Source: Fictibacillus halophilus (lineage in GTDB: Bacteria; Bacillota; Bacilli; Bacillales; Fictibacillaceae). From it: 64,000 nucleotides of DNA. The notes under the pieces were generated by a model. It was not told where the DNA came from and did not search any database. It was given only the letters and a program-made list of their open reading frames with translations. This document shows, piece by piece, positions 44,301 through 54,800 of this stretch (positions are counted from its first letter, which is position 1; each line of letters begins with the position of its first letter). The translations under genes and the position numbers were made by a program. The DNA lies in NCBI RefSeq assembly GCF_016401385.1, contig NZ_JAEACF010000001.1, positions 1,178,001-1,242,000 on the forward strand, written 5' to 3'.

Positions 44301-44408
44301 CACGTTGCTTTGTAAAAATTACCTCTCCATATTTTTTTCTTTTGACTCCCATATACGAAAGATTTTGTCGAAAAAGTGTATGTAGTGAAAGAATTAGGAG
44401 GGGTACGT

Positions 44409-44918
44409 TTGATTACGGCATCTGTCAAACCATTACCTGTATCACATAACAAAGATGATCAGGATTATTTATATCGTCAGTTAGAGATTGAAATGCAACG
44501 ATTGGGACACCTTGTTCCTTTCCGTGAAGAGTTGAACTGGGATAAAGAAATTACAACGATGGAACTAGGAAATGTTGAAACGCTTGAAAAGTTAAAAAAA
44601 GCGGCAGCAAAGAATGATGGGGTATTTTTGTTCTATGCAAAGCTTACTAAAGGAACCGTTTATCAGCATATCATCTTGCATCCGAACACAGAAGGTTTCT
44701 ACCTTCCTTTTCGATTTGAAGAACCGTTCCAGATTACGGTGAAAAACAAAAAATATTGGATAGGTTCATCGATCAGGCTAGCCGAGGAGTTAGCATGGCT
44801 AGAAATCACAATGAAAAATTCAGAAGATGACAGTGTAGTGGAATACTGGAAATACCTTTCTGAACTCTGTGAATCCAGCGTTCAAAACATGAGTCCGATT
44901 CTCTTGCAAAAAAATTAA
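44409..44918 (+). CDS. Conserved hypothetical protein, 169 residues
   Basis: The TTG start follows AGGAGGGG; an in-frame ATG at 44376 is without such a site. The protein is soluble, with mixed strands and helices, and includes DDQDYLYRQLEIEMQRLGHLV, then ELGNVETLEKLKKAAAKNDG and HIILHPNTEGFYLPFRFEEPF. I do not recognise a named family or a catalytic motif. It lies between sspN and tlp, which in B. subtilis are adjacent, so it is an extra gene in this lineage. Confidence 0.7.
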   Translation: MITASVKPLPVSHNKDDQDYLYRQLEIEMQRLGHLVPFREELNWDKEITTMELGNVETLEKLKKAAAKNDGVFLFYAKLTKGTVYQHIILHPNTEGFYLPFRFEEPFQITVKNKKYWIGSSIRLAEELAWLEITMKNSEDDSVVEYWKYLSELCESSVQNMSPILLQKN

Positions 44919-44985
44919 AGAATAACCATATCGGTTATTTGTACAAACTATGATGGTACTAACTTTTTAAAAAGGAGAAATCATC

Positions 44986-45222
44986 ATGAACAAACCAAAC
45001 CGAGACGATCGAAGCAATAATGTTGAACGATTAGAACAAATGGTTCAAAACACAGAACAGAACATTTCAGAAGCTAACCAGACTGCAGCTAACACAGAAC
45101 TTACTGCAAGCCAAAAAGAACAGATCAAAGAGAAGAATCAACATAGACAAGAATCCATTGAGCAGTTTCAAAATGAGATTCAAGAAGAAAAGGCTTATAG
45201 AGAAGGCAACGACCTTCAATAA
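44986..45222 (+). CDS. tlp: Small acid-soluble spore protein Tlp
   Basis: The 78-residue protein shows the Tlp pattern (NKPNRDDRSNNVERLEQMVQ, NTEQNISEANQ, KEQIKEKNQHRQESIEQFQN split by the family turn, EIQEEKAYREGN). It is a minor spore-core protein. The ribosome binding site is AAAAAGGAGAAATC. A terminator follows. Confidence 0.93.
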   Translation: MNKPNRDDRSNNVERLEQMVQNTEQNISEANQTAANTELTASQKEQIKEKNQHRQESIEQFQNEIQEEKAYREGNDLQ

Positions 45223-45225
45223 GAT

Positions 45226-45256
45226 AAAGACCGGCATATTGCTGGTCTTTTTTTTC
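45226..45256 (+). terminator. Terminator after tlp
   Basis: AAAGACC(G)GC / GC(T)GGTCTTT stem with T8. Confidence 0.88.
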
Positions 45257-45308
45257 ATTTTCTACTAAAGTGATAAGAAAAGACAACACGAAGGGAAACA
45301 GATGAATT

Positions 45309-45731
45309 ATGAAATTTGTTGAAAGTAGCGTTGATGTTAGATATGCAGAGACAGATCAGATGGGTGTCGTGTATCATGCGAACTATTTGGTTTGGTTTGA
45401 GATCGGTAGAACAAAGCTCATTGAACATTTAGGGTTTAAATATGCAGACATGGAAAGAGAAGGGATCCTTTCTCCCGTAACAGACATTCAAGCTTCTTAT
45501 AAAAAACCCTTAACATATGGACAAAAAGCCCATATTAAAACAGCTGTAAAAGAATATTCGGGAATCAAGGTTGTTTATTATTATGAGATCTTTAACGATC
45601 AAAACGAGTTATGTGTTACAGGGGAATCCACTCATGTTTGTGTGAAAAAAGAAAATTTTCGACCGATCTCCATCAAAAAATATTTTCCTGAGTGGCATGA
45701 AGCGTATATGGAAATGAGCAGAACTGAATAA
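45309..45731 (+). CDS. yneP: Acyl-CoA thioesterase, 4HBT hot-dog fold (YneP)
   Basis: The 140-residue protein has the YbgC-like hot-dog signature VDVRYAETDQMGVVYHANYL with the catalytic Asp in TDQMG and the helix VWFEIGRTKLIEHLG. It should hydrolyse acyl-CoA thioesters; the chain is not known. The last base of its stop codon is the first base of yneQ, so the two are translationally coupled. Confidence 0.9.
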   Translation: MKFVESSVDVRYAETDQMGVVYHANYLVWFEIGRTKLIEHLGFKYADMEREGILSPVTDIQASYKKPLTYGQKAHIKTAVKEYSGIKVVYYYEIFNDQNELCVTGESTHVCVKKENFRPISIKKYFPEWHEAYMEMSRTE

Positions 45732-46027
45732 TGGCTTTCGGAATAAAACGAAGAGACTTAAAGAGATGGAAAAAAGAAGTAGAGTCGGGTAACATCGCAT
45801 TCCTTACCCATTTTTGGTACGATTCTCGATTTCCAACCGCAAAAAGTGTAACAAAAGTAGGGTGTAACGATAGAAAGAAATTATCAGACTGGGGAAGAGC
45901 TTATGGTTTAAAAGAAGAATGGATCCATGAACGAGATGCTTACCCCCATTTTGACCTCATCGGGGATAAGCAAGTAGAAATCATGACTCGAGAAGGAAGA
46001 ATCAAAGAACTTCAAAAGTTCTTATAA
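45731..46027 (+). CDS. yneQ: YneQ family protein
   Basis: The 98-residue protein of unknown function reads MAFGIKRRDLKRWKKEVESG, then FLTHFWYDSRFPTAKSVTKVGC and YGLKEEWIHERDAYPHFDLIG. It matches B. subtilis YneQ by context and size. It overlaps yneP by 1 base and converges on yneR. Confidence 0.85.
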   Translation: MAFGIKRRDLKRWKKEVESGNIAFLTHFWYDSRFPTAKSVTKVGCNDRKKLSDWGRAYGLKEEWIHERDAYPHFDLIGDKQVEIMTREGRIKELQKFL

Positions 46028-46029
46028 GT

Positions 46030-46323
46030 CTAGCTTTTGTTCTCGTTAAAATCGTACTTTATTTCTCCATCTGTAATGGAAACGGTCAGATCGTTTCCAT
46101 CAAAAAACCATTCATCTTCTTGCTCGATGAAAAATTTATGATTCTCTACAAGAATTTCAGCAGCTGGATGTTTTGGTGTATCTTTTGTAAGTCCTAACGA
46201 AAAGCCGTCTTGTACCGTACTGCATCCTCCAAGGCGAACGAAAAAACGGATGGAATCGTTCGAGGATGCTTGAAGATCATTGATTACGTATTTTGCAGTA
46301 TCTTCATTCATAATGATTTTCAA
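46030..46323 (-). CDS. yneR: HesB-like protein YneR
   Basis: This 97-residue protein has a HesB-type fold (VINDLQASSNDSIRFFVRLGGC, FSLGLTKDTPKHPA, FFIEQEDEWFFDG). Only one Cys is present, in GGCSTVQDG; the C-terminal CGCG of A-type carriers is absent. Function is unknown. The start is a TTG behind AAGGAGTG. It is paralogous to the gene at 19434. Confidence 0.82.
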   Translation of the reverse strand: MKIIMNEDTAKYVINDLQASSNDSIRFFVRLGGCSTVQDGFSLGLTKDTPKHPAAEILVENHKFFIEQEDEWFFDGNDLTVSITDGEIKYDFNENKS

Positions 46324-46419
46324 AGTATATTCACTCCTTAAAAATTGCTTTAAAGTAATGATGATATTGTGGCATATGAATGTAGAAAGCACAATTATTA
46401 AAGATTGAAGGAGGCATAT

Positions 46420-47049
46420 TTGGTGGATATTCAATCTTTTTTTGAAGAAGCAACAGCCCTTTATAGCGTTCAAGATTTAGTTTCTGAACATACGAATATG
46501 ATATTTATTTTAGAATCACCTCATAAAGAGGAGATCAAATCTGGAGTACCTTTGGCTGGTCTATCAGGCAGATCGATGGCGAAAGAATTATTTGCAGTCG
46601 AAGATAGCCTTCCGATGGGAAAGTTGTTAAAACAGTACATAAACGAGAGTAAGAAAACGGTGTTTGGGATCGTAAATGTTTGTCCGTTTCCATTGCAAGG
46701 TGCAGCATATCCTGACCCTCCATTCGTAAACCGATATAGAGATGAGATCAAAATTGCTGAAGCAGTAAGAACTAGTTCAACGAAAGTGTTTAAAGACGAA
46801 GTGAGAGCCTCATTCGATCAATTGCTTCTCAGCCATTTCGAAAGTAGGTTAACATCATTGATTAAAGGAAACACGATCATCATTCCATGTGGACGATTCG
46901 CAGAGAAATATGTTAACAAACTGTCTATTAAAGAGAATTTAACCATTATAGAAGGTGTCCCACACCCATCTTATAATTCATGGTCTAGAGCTCGTTATAA
47001 AGACGTTATAAATAAAGTAAGAGAAGAAGGAAAAAAACGAACCTCCTAA
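46420..47049 (+). CDS. Uracil-DNA glycosylase-superfamily protein
   Basis: A 209-residue protein with a UDG-like layout: MIFILESPHKEEIKSGVPLAG near the N-terminus, FGIVNVCPFPLQ, and a C-terminal GVPHPSYNSWSRARY in the place of the HPSP motif. Glycosylase activity is not certain, since the N-terminal water-activating Asp motif is replaced by ESPHKEE. The start is TTG 46420 or GTG 46423 behind GAAGGAGG. It converges with the antiporter gene. Confidence 0.65.
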   Translation: MVDIQSFFEEATALYSVQDLVSEHTNMIFILESPHKEEIKSGVPLAGLSGRSMAKELFAVEDSLPMGKLLKQYINESKKTVFGIVNVCPFPLQGAAYPDPPFVNRYRDEIKIAEAVRTSSTKVFKDEVRASFDQLLLSHFESRLTSLIKGNTIIIPCGRFAEKYVNKLSIKENLTIIEGVPHPSYNSWSRARYKDVINKVREEGKKRTS

Positions 47050-47061
47050 AATCAGGAGGTT
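47040..47061. terminator. Hairpin at convergent gene ends
   Basis: A perfect 8-pair stem AACCTCCT / AGGAGGTT around AAAATC overlaps both stop regions. T-tracts are short. Confidence 0.5.
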
Positions 47062-48473
47062 CAAATGAAGAATACAGTGGCTCCGTATAGTACAGCTGTT
47101 ATTCCGGCAGCTATTAATGCAGGTTTAAGTTTGTATCGTGCATAGGTGATGACGGATAGGTTTAAGATGCGTGCGATCGTATTCGTATCATCACTTAAAG
47201 GTGAAGCGAACGCTCCGAATGTTCCACTTGCAAAGACCGCTCCGATCACAAGAGGCAAAGAAACATCCGCCACTCCTGCCATCGATACTCCGAGAGGCAT
47301 CAATATTCCCCACGTACCCCAGGCAGATCCAATAAAATAGGAGACAGCACAGCCGAAGATAAACAATAGAGGGACGATAACTGATCCAGGAATCCATCCT
47401 GCGTATCTCGTTACAAAAGCTGAGAAACCAAGTTCTTCAGTAACGGAAGATAAGCCCCAAACTACAGCTAATAGTACAATGACACTCATTAATTCGTTAC
47501 CACCAAAAATAAACCCATTCAACAGATCACCTGTTTTCATTTTTTGAAAACGAAGGAAAAGAAACGTGAATATTGTGGTAAACAACAGAGCGATCAGCAT
47601 TGCATCCATAACATCTGCTGAAATAAAGGCTTCAAAAAAACTTCCTTTCGTTTTTTTGTAACCATCCCACCACGTTAACAATAGAGTAAGAAAGACGACT
47701 AAGATGAGTGGAATAAGTAAGTTCCAAGGTTTGTTTGGAAGTTCTTTGTGTACGGCAGGATCACAACTATGCCAGTCATCCTCTTCACTTTCACCCACAT
47801 CTTTCGGATCTGTTTCTTCTGTTGATTTTGAATGATGAAAGAAGCTTAGGTAGATTCCTACAATGATCATGACAAAAGAGAAAAAGTTAAACGGAATGCT
47901 TTGTATAAAAAGGGAATACGGATCTGCGGTAATATTTTCGTTTTTCAAAGATATGTCTACAATTGAAGTCATGTATCCAACAAAAGCGGTAGCGATTGGT
48001 ATCAACACAATAATGGGAGTTGCAGTTGTCTCAATGACAAAACCGAGCTCTTGAGTAGACATCTTTACCTTTTTTAAAAGAGCTCTCATGATCGGAGCGA
48101 TCGTAACGAAACGAAAACTTGGAGCTGCAAAAGTTCCGATCGTAGAAACATAAGTAAGCAATAATGCTCCTTTTTTTGTTTCAATCCTGTTAGACGCTTC
48201 TTCTACAAAACCTTTAATTCCTCCAGAAAGTTTAATCATTGAGATGAGTCCGGAAAAAGCATACAGAAACACTAAAATCTTAATGTTTTTAGGATCTACT
48301 AGTCCCTTGACTAAAAATTGGACCATCTTCTCTAAACCGCCAACAAGAGAAGGGTGGAGAAGATATGAGCCGGTCAATAGACCAGCGATCAAACCTGGGA
48401 GAACTTGTTTAGTCTTGATTGCTATAGGGATTACCACTAAGAACGGGATGACAGAAACCCAATTTTGATCCAT
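47061..48473 (-). CDS. NhaC-family Na+/H+ antiporter-type transporter
   Basis: The 470-residue protein has about eleven membrane segments. It shows the NhaC-type pattern of FIIGSAWGTWGILMPLGVSMA (seen as YFIGSAWGTWGILMPLGV), FASPLSDDTNTIARI and an N-terminal FLVVIPIAIKTKQVLPGLIAG. A charged cytoplasmic loop (EETDPKDVGESEEDDW) splits the two halves. The ATG follows AAAGAAGGG; the longer frame from 48527 lacks a ribosome binding site. The transported ions are inferred from the family; amino-acid or lactate antiport is possible. Confidence 0.82.
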   Translation of the reverse strand: MDQNWVSVIPFLVVIPIAIKTKQVLPGLIAGLLTGSYLLHPSLVGGLEKMVQFLVKGLVDPKNIKILVFLYAFSGLISMIKLSGGIKGFVEEASNRIETKKGALLLTYVSTIGTFAAPSFRFVTIAPIMRALLKKVKMSTQELGFVIETTATPIIVLIPIATAFVGYMTSIVDISLKNENITADPYSLFIQSIPFNFFSFVMIIVGIYLSFFHHSKSTEETDPKDVGESEEDDWHSCDPAVHKELPNKPWNLLIPLILVVFLTLLLTWWDGYKKTKGSFFEAFISADVMDAMLIALLFTTIFTFLFLRFQKMKTGDLLNGFIFGGNELMSVIVLLAVVWGLSSVTEELGFSAFVTRYAGWIPGSVIVPLLFIFGCAVSYFIGSAWGTWGILMPLGVSMAGVADVSLPLVIGAVFASGTFGAFASPLSDDTNTIARILNLSVITYARYKLKPALIAAGITAVLYGATVFFI

Positions 48474-48943
48474 GAAGTGCCCTTCTTTCCTACAGGAGAT
48501 AATACTGTTAGCGTGTGATGCTTTCAAAAATTTATTCTTTCTAAGGAAAGAAAAGACGTTTCATCTAAAACTCTATTGGTTAGAATAATACCGTTCAAGT
48601 GAAATATCACATGTTTAAAAAGTTAGATGAATAAAATTTAAACACCACTTCCTATGTAAAGAGTTGCATTTATTATGTTTACGTGATAAGTTTAACAACG
48701 GAATATATATGGACGGAACAAGTTTGAATTACGGATAGCCTTGTAACTATTAACGTTTAATTTTTACGCATATTCACATGGCTAAGCATTTCCCATCAAT
48801 ACTTAATAAGGAAATGCTATTTTATGTGCAAATCATGATGTATTTTGAAAAAACAAATTGGCCGGCAGCTTAACATTACAATCCATGCCGGATCCACGAG
48901 GTTATCGTAAAACCTTTTTCGTCACAGAAAAGGAGATAGAACA
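48474..48943. other. Intergenic region between the antiporter and cshA genes
   Basis: No gene is seen in these 470 bases. At 48700-48735 there is a short relative of the element at 16930-17030 (CGGAATAT, TATGGACGGAACAAGTTTGA). At 48784-48823 AGCATTTCC and GGAAATGCT form a terminator-like hairpin followed by ATTTTATG. At 48862-48891 CCGGCA and TGCCGG bracket 18 bases in what is probably the cshA leader; it may be a structured 5' UTR. Confidence 0.5.
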
Positions 48944-50482
48944 TTGACAACATTTCAAGAACTAGGACTAAGTCCTGAGTTGCTTCAATCCATTAATAAC
49001 ATGGGATTTGAGGAAGCAACACCGATTCAGCGTGATACCATTCCAACAGCACTTAAGGGGACTGACCTTATTGGCCAGGCACAAACAGGGACTGGTAAGA
49101 CAGCTGCGTTTGGTATACCGCTAATCGAAAAAATGGATACTAGATCACGATTCGTTCAAGGAATCGTATTAGCTCCAACTCGTGAGTTAGCTGTTCAAGT
49201 AGCAGAAGAACTCAATAAAATCGGTCAATTCAAAGGAATTAAAACATTGCCGATTTATGGTGGACAATCCATTGTTCGACAAATCAAAGCACTTAAAAAT
49301 GGTCCACACATCGTAGTAGGTACTCCTGGACGTGTGCAAGACCACATCAACAGAAAAACATTGAAACTTGATAGCGTTCATACTGTAGTGCTTGATGAAG
49401 CGGACGAAATGCTTAACATGGGATTTGTTGAAGACATTGAAAAGATCTTAGAAAACGTTCCAACAGAACGTCACACGATGCTTTTCTCTGCAACAATGCC
49501 TAAGCAGATTCAAAACTTGGCTGCTAAATTCATGAAGGACGTATTGCTTATTAAAGTAAAAGCGTCTGAAATGACAGTAAAGAACATTGAACAAGAGTAT
49601 GTTGAGGTGAAAGAACGTCAGAAGTTTGATGCGCTTTGCCGCTTTATGGATATTCACTCTCCAGAGCTTGCGATTGTTTTCGGTCGTACGAAGCGTCGTG
49701 TAGATGAATTATCTGAAGCTTTAAGCAAACGTGGATATTCAGCTGAAGGGATTCACGGTGACCTTCCGCAAGCAAAACGTGACAAAGTGTTACGCGCGTT
49801 CAAAAACAACACGATCGAAGTTCTTGTTGCCACAGACGTAGCTGCTCGTGGTCTTGACATCTCTGGTGTATCACACGTTTATAACTTCGATATTCCTCAA
49901 GATCCAGAAAGCTATGTTCACCGTATTGGACGTACTGGTCGTGCAGGAAAAACTGGTTATGCATTAACGTTTATCACGCCACGTGAAATCGATCACCTAT
50001 ACACGATCGAAAAAATCACAAAACGTAAAATGGTAAAACGTGCCATTCCTTCTGTATCAGAAGCAATGGAAGGACAACAGCAGATCACGCTTGAAAAGTT
50101 GATGGAAGTTGTAGAGCAAGATAACTTTAACGGTTATAAGCAAACAGCGGTTGAATTACTTGAAGAGAACGATTCAGTAACACTATTAGCTGCAGCGCTT
50201 AAGCTTCTTACAAAAGAACCTGATACGACTCCGATCAACCTTACAGATGAGCCGCCATTATCAGTTAAAAAGAGACGTCCTAATAATCGTTTCTCTGATC
50301 GTAGACGTTCTGGAGGAGGCCCTAAAAGAGAGGGTGGAGGCGGAAGAGATAATCGCCGTTCTGGATACTCTAAAGGCGAGCGCAGTGGTTCTCGTGATGG
50401 TGGAAACCGCAGCAGCAGCGGCAGCCGTGATCAATCATACCGTTCACAAAAACGTGTTCGTGAAGATTTTAAAAACAGATAA
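48944..50482 (+). CDS. cshA: DEAD-box RNA helicase CshA
   Basis: CshA unwinds RNA in ribosome assembly and mRNA decay. The 512-residue protein has the Q motif ([13 protein letters not shown]), motif [13 protein letters not shown], motif II DEAD (VLDEADEML), motif III FSATMP, motif [15 protein letters not shown], and a long Arg/Gly/Ser-rich C-terminus (residues 425-512, [18 protein letters not shown]) for RNA and partner binding. The start is a TTG behind AAAGGAGATAG. The upstream leader is long and may fold, as for cold-induced genes. Confidence 0.92.
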   Translation: MTTFQELGLSPELLQSINNMGFEEATPIQRDTIPTALKGTDLIGQAQTGTGKTAAFGIPLIEKMDTRSRFVQGIVLAPTRELAVQVAEELNKIGQFKGIKTLPIYGGQSIVRQIKALKNGPHIVVGTPGRVQDHINRKTLKLDSVHTVVLDEADEMLNMGFVEDIEKILENVPTERHTMLFSATMPKQIQNLAAKFMKDVLLIKVKASEMTVKNIEQEYVEVKERQKFDALCRFMDIHSPELAIVFGRTKRRVDELSEALSKRGYSAEGIHGDLPQAKRDKVLRAFKNNTIEVLVATDVAARGLDISGVSHVYNFDIPQDPESYVHRIGRTGRAGKTGYALTFITPREIDHLYTIEKITKRKMVKRAIPSVSEAMEGQQQITLEKLMEVVEQDNFNGYKQTAVELLEENDSVTLLAAALKLLTKEPDTTPINLTDEPPLSVKKRRPNNRFSDRRRSGGGPKREGGGGRDNRRSGYSKGERSGSRDGGNRSSSGSRDQSYRSQKRVREDFKNR

Positions 50483-50493
50483 ATCATACTAAG

Positions 50494-50521
50494 AAGCAAG
50501 GGAGATCTCCCTTGCTTTTTT
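50494..50521 (+). terminator. Terminator after cshA
   Basis: Perfect 12-pair stem AAGCAAGGGAGA / TCTCCCTTGCTT with a T-run. Confidence 0.93.
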
Positions 50522-50614
50522 GTTTTCGTTTCATAACTATGTTTAAATGAATCATACGAACTATCAATAATACAACAGTAAATACTGGTCTATCATGAAG
50601 AGAGGTTTACAGAG

Positions 50615-51115
50615 TTGAAAAAAATTTTAATCATTTCTGATACCCATATGCCGAAAAAAGGAAAGAGATTTCCTGAACCACTTTTAGACATACTAAGGAA
50701 GGATATCGATTACATATTTCATGCAGGAGACTGGACGGCACAATCTGTTTATGAAGAACTCAAAACGTTAGCGCCTGTTTATGGAGTAAAGGGGAACGTA
50801 GACAAAGAGAGTTGGAGCCATACTCTTCCTGAAAAAGTACTTGTCTATATTGAAGATGTAAAAATTGCAATGGTTCATGGACATCTTGGAAAGGGAAGAT
50901 CGACACCTGAACGCGCATACAGAGAATGCGAAAAAGATCGCGCTGACCTGATCATATTTGGACATTCTCACATCCCGTTTCATGAAGAAAAAGGTGATAC
51001 GGTACTTTTCAATCCCGGTTCGCCTACAGATAAAAGAAGGCAGAAGCAATTTTCGTATGGCATCGCAGAAATACATCAGTCAACGTTCACACTTACTCAT
51101 CATTATTTTTCTTAA
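50615..51115 (+). CDS. YfcE/MJ0936-family metallophosphoesterase
   Basis: The 166-residue protein is a small calcineurin-fold phosphodiesterase. Metal ligands are seen in IISDTHMPKKGK, FHAGDWT, VKGNVDKES, MVHGH and IFGHSHIP, with NPGSPTDKR at the end. It resembles YsnB of Bacillus. The substrate is unknown. The start is a TTG behind AGAGAGG. Confidence 0.9.
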   Translation: MKKILIISDTHMPKKGKRFPEPLLDILRKDIDYIFHAGDWTAQSVYEELKTLAPVYGVKGNVDKESWSHTLPEKVLVYIEDVKIAMVHGHLGKGRSTPERAYRECEKDRADLIIFGHSHIPFHEEKGDTVLFNPGSPTDKRRQKQFSYGIAEIHQSTFTLTHHYFS

Positions 51116-51177
51116 TGCATGACAACCTGTAAAGAAGACATAATAATACAATCACAACACTTGGAGGAATAAAAATC

Positions 51178-51726
51178 ATGCCAAATGGGGACAAATTCTT
51201 CTTTACAGCAAAAAATGGGGAAGAGATCATCTTAAGACCAGTAGAAGAAAAAGATGCAGCAGATATCACACAACATATAGAAGCGATCGTAAAAGCCGGT
51301 AGATACCTTCAAAAAGAGGAGCTGCATTCAGTTTCAGAAGAGATTGAGTTTATTCATGAGGTTAAGCGAAAGGGTAATTTGTACACAGCGGTCGAACGTA
51401 ACGGAAAAGTAGTAGGTATCGCTAGAGTGCTAAAAGGAGAACTTCAAATGAAAAAACACACCGGTGTTTTTAGAACTTGGATTCACCCCGAAGCACAAGG
51501 CCTAGGTATTGGAAAAGAACTTCTAGCTCATACGTTAAGATGGGGAGAGAATAACAATTTACATAAGATATGGCTTACTGTTTTTTCCGGAAACGAGAAG
51601 GCGGTAAAGGTTTATGAAAAAGCTGGTTTTATAATCGAAGGAAAGCAAAGAGATCAAGTTATTATAGAAGGCGAATATGAAGATGAATACTTCATGGCGT
51701 ATTTTTTTAACTCAACTCAAAAATAA
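51178..51726 (+). CDS. GNAT-family N-acetyltransferase
   Basis: The 182-residue protein has a full GNAT fold with the acetyl-CoA loop in RTWIHPEAQGLGIGKELLAHT, followed by KIWLTVFSGNEKAVKVYEKAGF. The acceptor is unknown; ribosomal-protein or small-molecule acetylation is possible. The ATG is behind TTGGAGG. It lies between the phosphodiesterase and dynamin genes. Confidence 0.88.
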   Translation: MPNGDKFFFTAKNGEEIILRPVEEKDAADITQHIEAIVKAGRYLQKEELHSVSEEIEFIHEVKRKGNLYTAVERNGKVVGIARVLKGELQMKKHTGVFRTWIHPEAQGLGIGKELLAHTLRWGENNNLHKIWLTVFSGNEKAVKVYEKAGFIIEGKQRDQVIIEGEYEDEYFMAYFFNSTQK

Positions 51727-51825
51727 CTCAATCGGATTCCAAGATAATAGATAATCAATGGTGAAATCGCTATCATATATATGGTAAAGTGGATAGTGAT
51801 ACAGTATTGAAGACAGGTGGATACG

Positions 51826-54800
51826 ATGAAGTCAACTGAAAAAGAACTATTGATAACAGAAAAACAAAGATTGATCGGTTTATATGAAGCGTTTCAACAA
51901 ATGAACAATCGAAAAGAAGAAGATCAATTAAGCAAACTATTCCTTAAAGTAGCGAAGGAAGAGTTTGCTATAGCTTTTTGCGGGCATTTTTCTGCAGGAA
52001 AATCTAGCTTGATTAATGCACTATCACAAACTGGAATACTTCCATCCTCTCCAATTCCTACAAGTGCAAACATCGTTAAGATGGTAAGAGGAGAGGAAAG
52101 AGCAGTAGTTACTTTGAAAAATAAAGAAGTAGTTACATTTCATTCTCCATATGACGTAAATGAGATAAAAGAACTCTGTAAAGATGCAGAGCTTGTTGAG
52201 GAGATAGAGATCTATTATGGTGGTGACGAAAAGAACATAGAGAATATCGCTTATTACGACACACCAGGAATAGATTCGACCGATCCTCTTCATAAGAAAG
52301 CGACAGAAAACGTTGTCTATTTAGCGGATCTGATCTTTTATGTAATGGATTATAATCACATACTCTCTGAGACGAACATGGCATTCATCTCATCACTGAT
52401 TCAAAGAGGAAAAGATGTCCGTTTAATCGTTAATCAGATTGATAAGCATCGTGAAGAAGAATTGAAGTTTACATCTTTTAAGGAAAACGTGTTTGAATCT
52501 TTTCAATCTCTTGGAATACCAAAAGAGCATATCTTTTTTACAAGTGTTAAAAAGCAAAATGTATCTCATAATGATCTAACTGCTCTAATGGCTTATCTAA
52601 AAAGAATCGAGCAAAACAAAGATGCACTTCTTTTAAAGCAAGTGAATAATCAGCTTCATCATTTTGTGCATGATTTTGTAAAAAGAACAGAAGAAGGTTT
52701 AGTAACCATTGATATTGTTAGCCAGAGATTAGCTTCTCTGTCTCAAGAACATGAAGATCTATCGAAAAAGTTATCTCAGATAAAACAGGACATCAATGAA
52801 AAAGAAGAAAGTGTTAAGGAGCAACTTGTTAACATTTTAGAATCAGCACAATTAATGCCATATGAGACGAGAGAAAAAGCAAGCTCCTTTATCGAATCTG
52901 CCAAAAAAGACTTTAAAGTAGGTGTATTCTTTTCTAAGCAGAAAACAGAACAAGAACGGACTTACCGAACAGATGCGTTACTAGGAAAACTTCAAGAGTC
53001 GATCGATGCGCATATCAACTGGCATGCTCAAAATTTCGTAAGCTCACTTCAAAAAGAGGTGGACCATAACCTTCCAGATTGGGGACCCATAAAAGCAGAT
53101 AAAGACATGTTATATTCATTCGTCACACCGGGTCTATCTTCACAAGGGCAAGGTCTTTTAAACTATTGCAACAATTTATCAAATGACGTTAAAAAGAAAG
53201 CACGTCAAGAGGTCACAGAATGTATAAATGCTGTCAAAACATGTTTAAACTCAAAAGCAGATCATGAGCTATCAAACTTAAAAGAAGAGTTAAACAGACT
53301 AGAAAAAGAACGGGAAACGCTACATCATGAAAAAGAGATTGCAGAAAACTGGGATGAAGAAAAACATGAACTTCATGAACTGCTGTATGCCAATGTATCT
53401 GGTGATCGATCTATAGATGAATTTGAAAGAAAGTTTCTTGCTGAATACCAGCCTCTTTCGATCGAGACGTTTAAGGAAAAGTTTGATAAAGAACGGATAG
53501 AAAACCCCAAAGATCAATTTGAAGAGGAAAATCACGTTACATTACATTCAAATGAAGATTCACTTTCTAAAGAAACAGAAAAATTATCTATGGCAGCAAG
53601 AATACTTCAGCCGGTCAGAGGGCTCACACACTTAGCTGCTGAAATGGAGGAACTTCAAGAGAGACTAGATAAACGATCGTTTACGATGGTTCTCTTCGGT
53701 GCGTTTTCAGCCGGAAAATCATCGTTTGCGAACGCCTTATTTGGTGAGAGTATTCTTCCATCTTCACCAAATCCTACGACAGCTGCTATTAATGAGATAA
53801 GGTATCCAGATCGTGAACATCCCCATGGATCGATCAAGATCGAGATGAAGAGTGAAGAAGAACTAACACAAGAGCTCAATATTCTCTTAAAAACAACAAA
53901 TCAAGCATTGAGCGAGTTACTTAATTCATCAGATAAGAGACTGGCTTCATACAAAGCAGGCTACTTGTGGGCTAAGGGTCATTTAGGAAACGTCCTAAAT
54001 AAAGAAATCTCTGAGATCGGCGATTATGCTGCAGTTGAGACAAGAGCTTGTTTTATTAAAAAAATTACGATCTATTACAACTGCCCGTTAACCGAAAAAG
54101 GACTTGTGCTCGTCGATACACCAGGAGCGAACTCGATTCATTCTCGCCATACTGAAGTCGCGTTCGAATATATGAAACATGCGGATATCATCATTTATCT
54201 TACTTACTTTAACCATGCGTTTTCATATGCGGACCGAGAATTTTTGATTCAGTTAGGAAGAATAAAAGATACCTTCTCATCAGATAAGATGTTCTTTGCG
54301 ATCAATGCTTCCGATCTAGCTGAAACGGAAGAAGACAAGAACGATGTCGTCCATCATGTGAAGAACAACCTTCTTACATTCGGAATCAGAAATCCGAGAT
54401 TATTCCCGGTTTCTAGTAAAAACGAACTGATTGCGAGTAAACGTAAAGACAGTGGCTTTGATGCATTTTCATCAAGCTTAACTCATTACATCGAACATGA
54501 GTTGGAAAATGCCATGATCAAGAGTGCAAGATCGTCCGTTACACATGCTAAAACAGTCATTGAAAATATGATTAAAGAAACGGTTCAAAGAATGGAGAAA
54601 GAAGACGAGTATTTAGAGAGTCTTCAAAAGAGAGAAAACACGCTGATTGAATTTAGTAATGATTATATTAGAATATCAAAAAAACAATTCCTTCAAGAAC
54701 AAAAAGAACTTTTGTATTATACAAAACAGCGGGTATTGATTCGTTATCACGATCTTTATAAAGAGACGATCCATCCGGCCGCTGTTCAAAGTTCTAAGAA

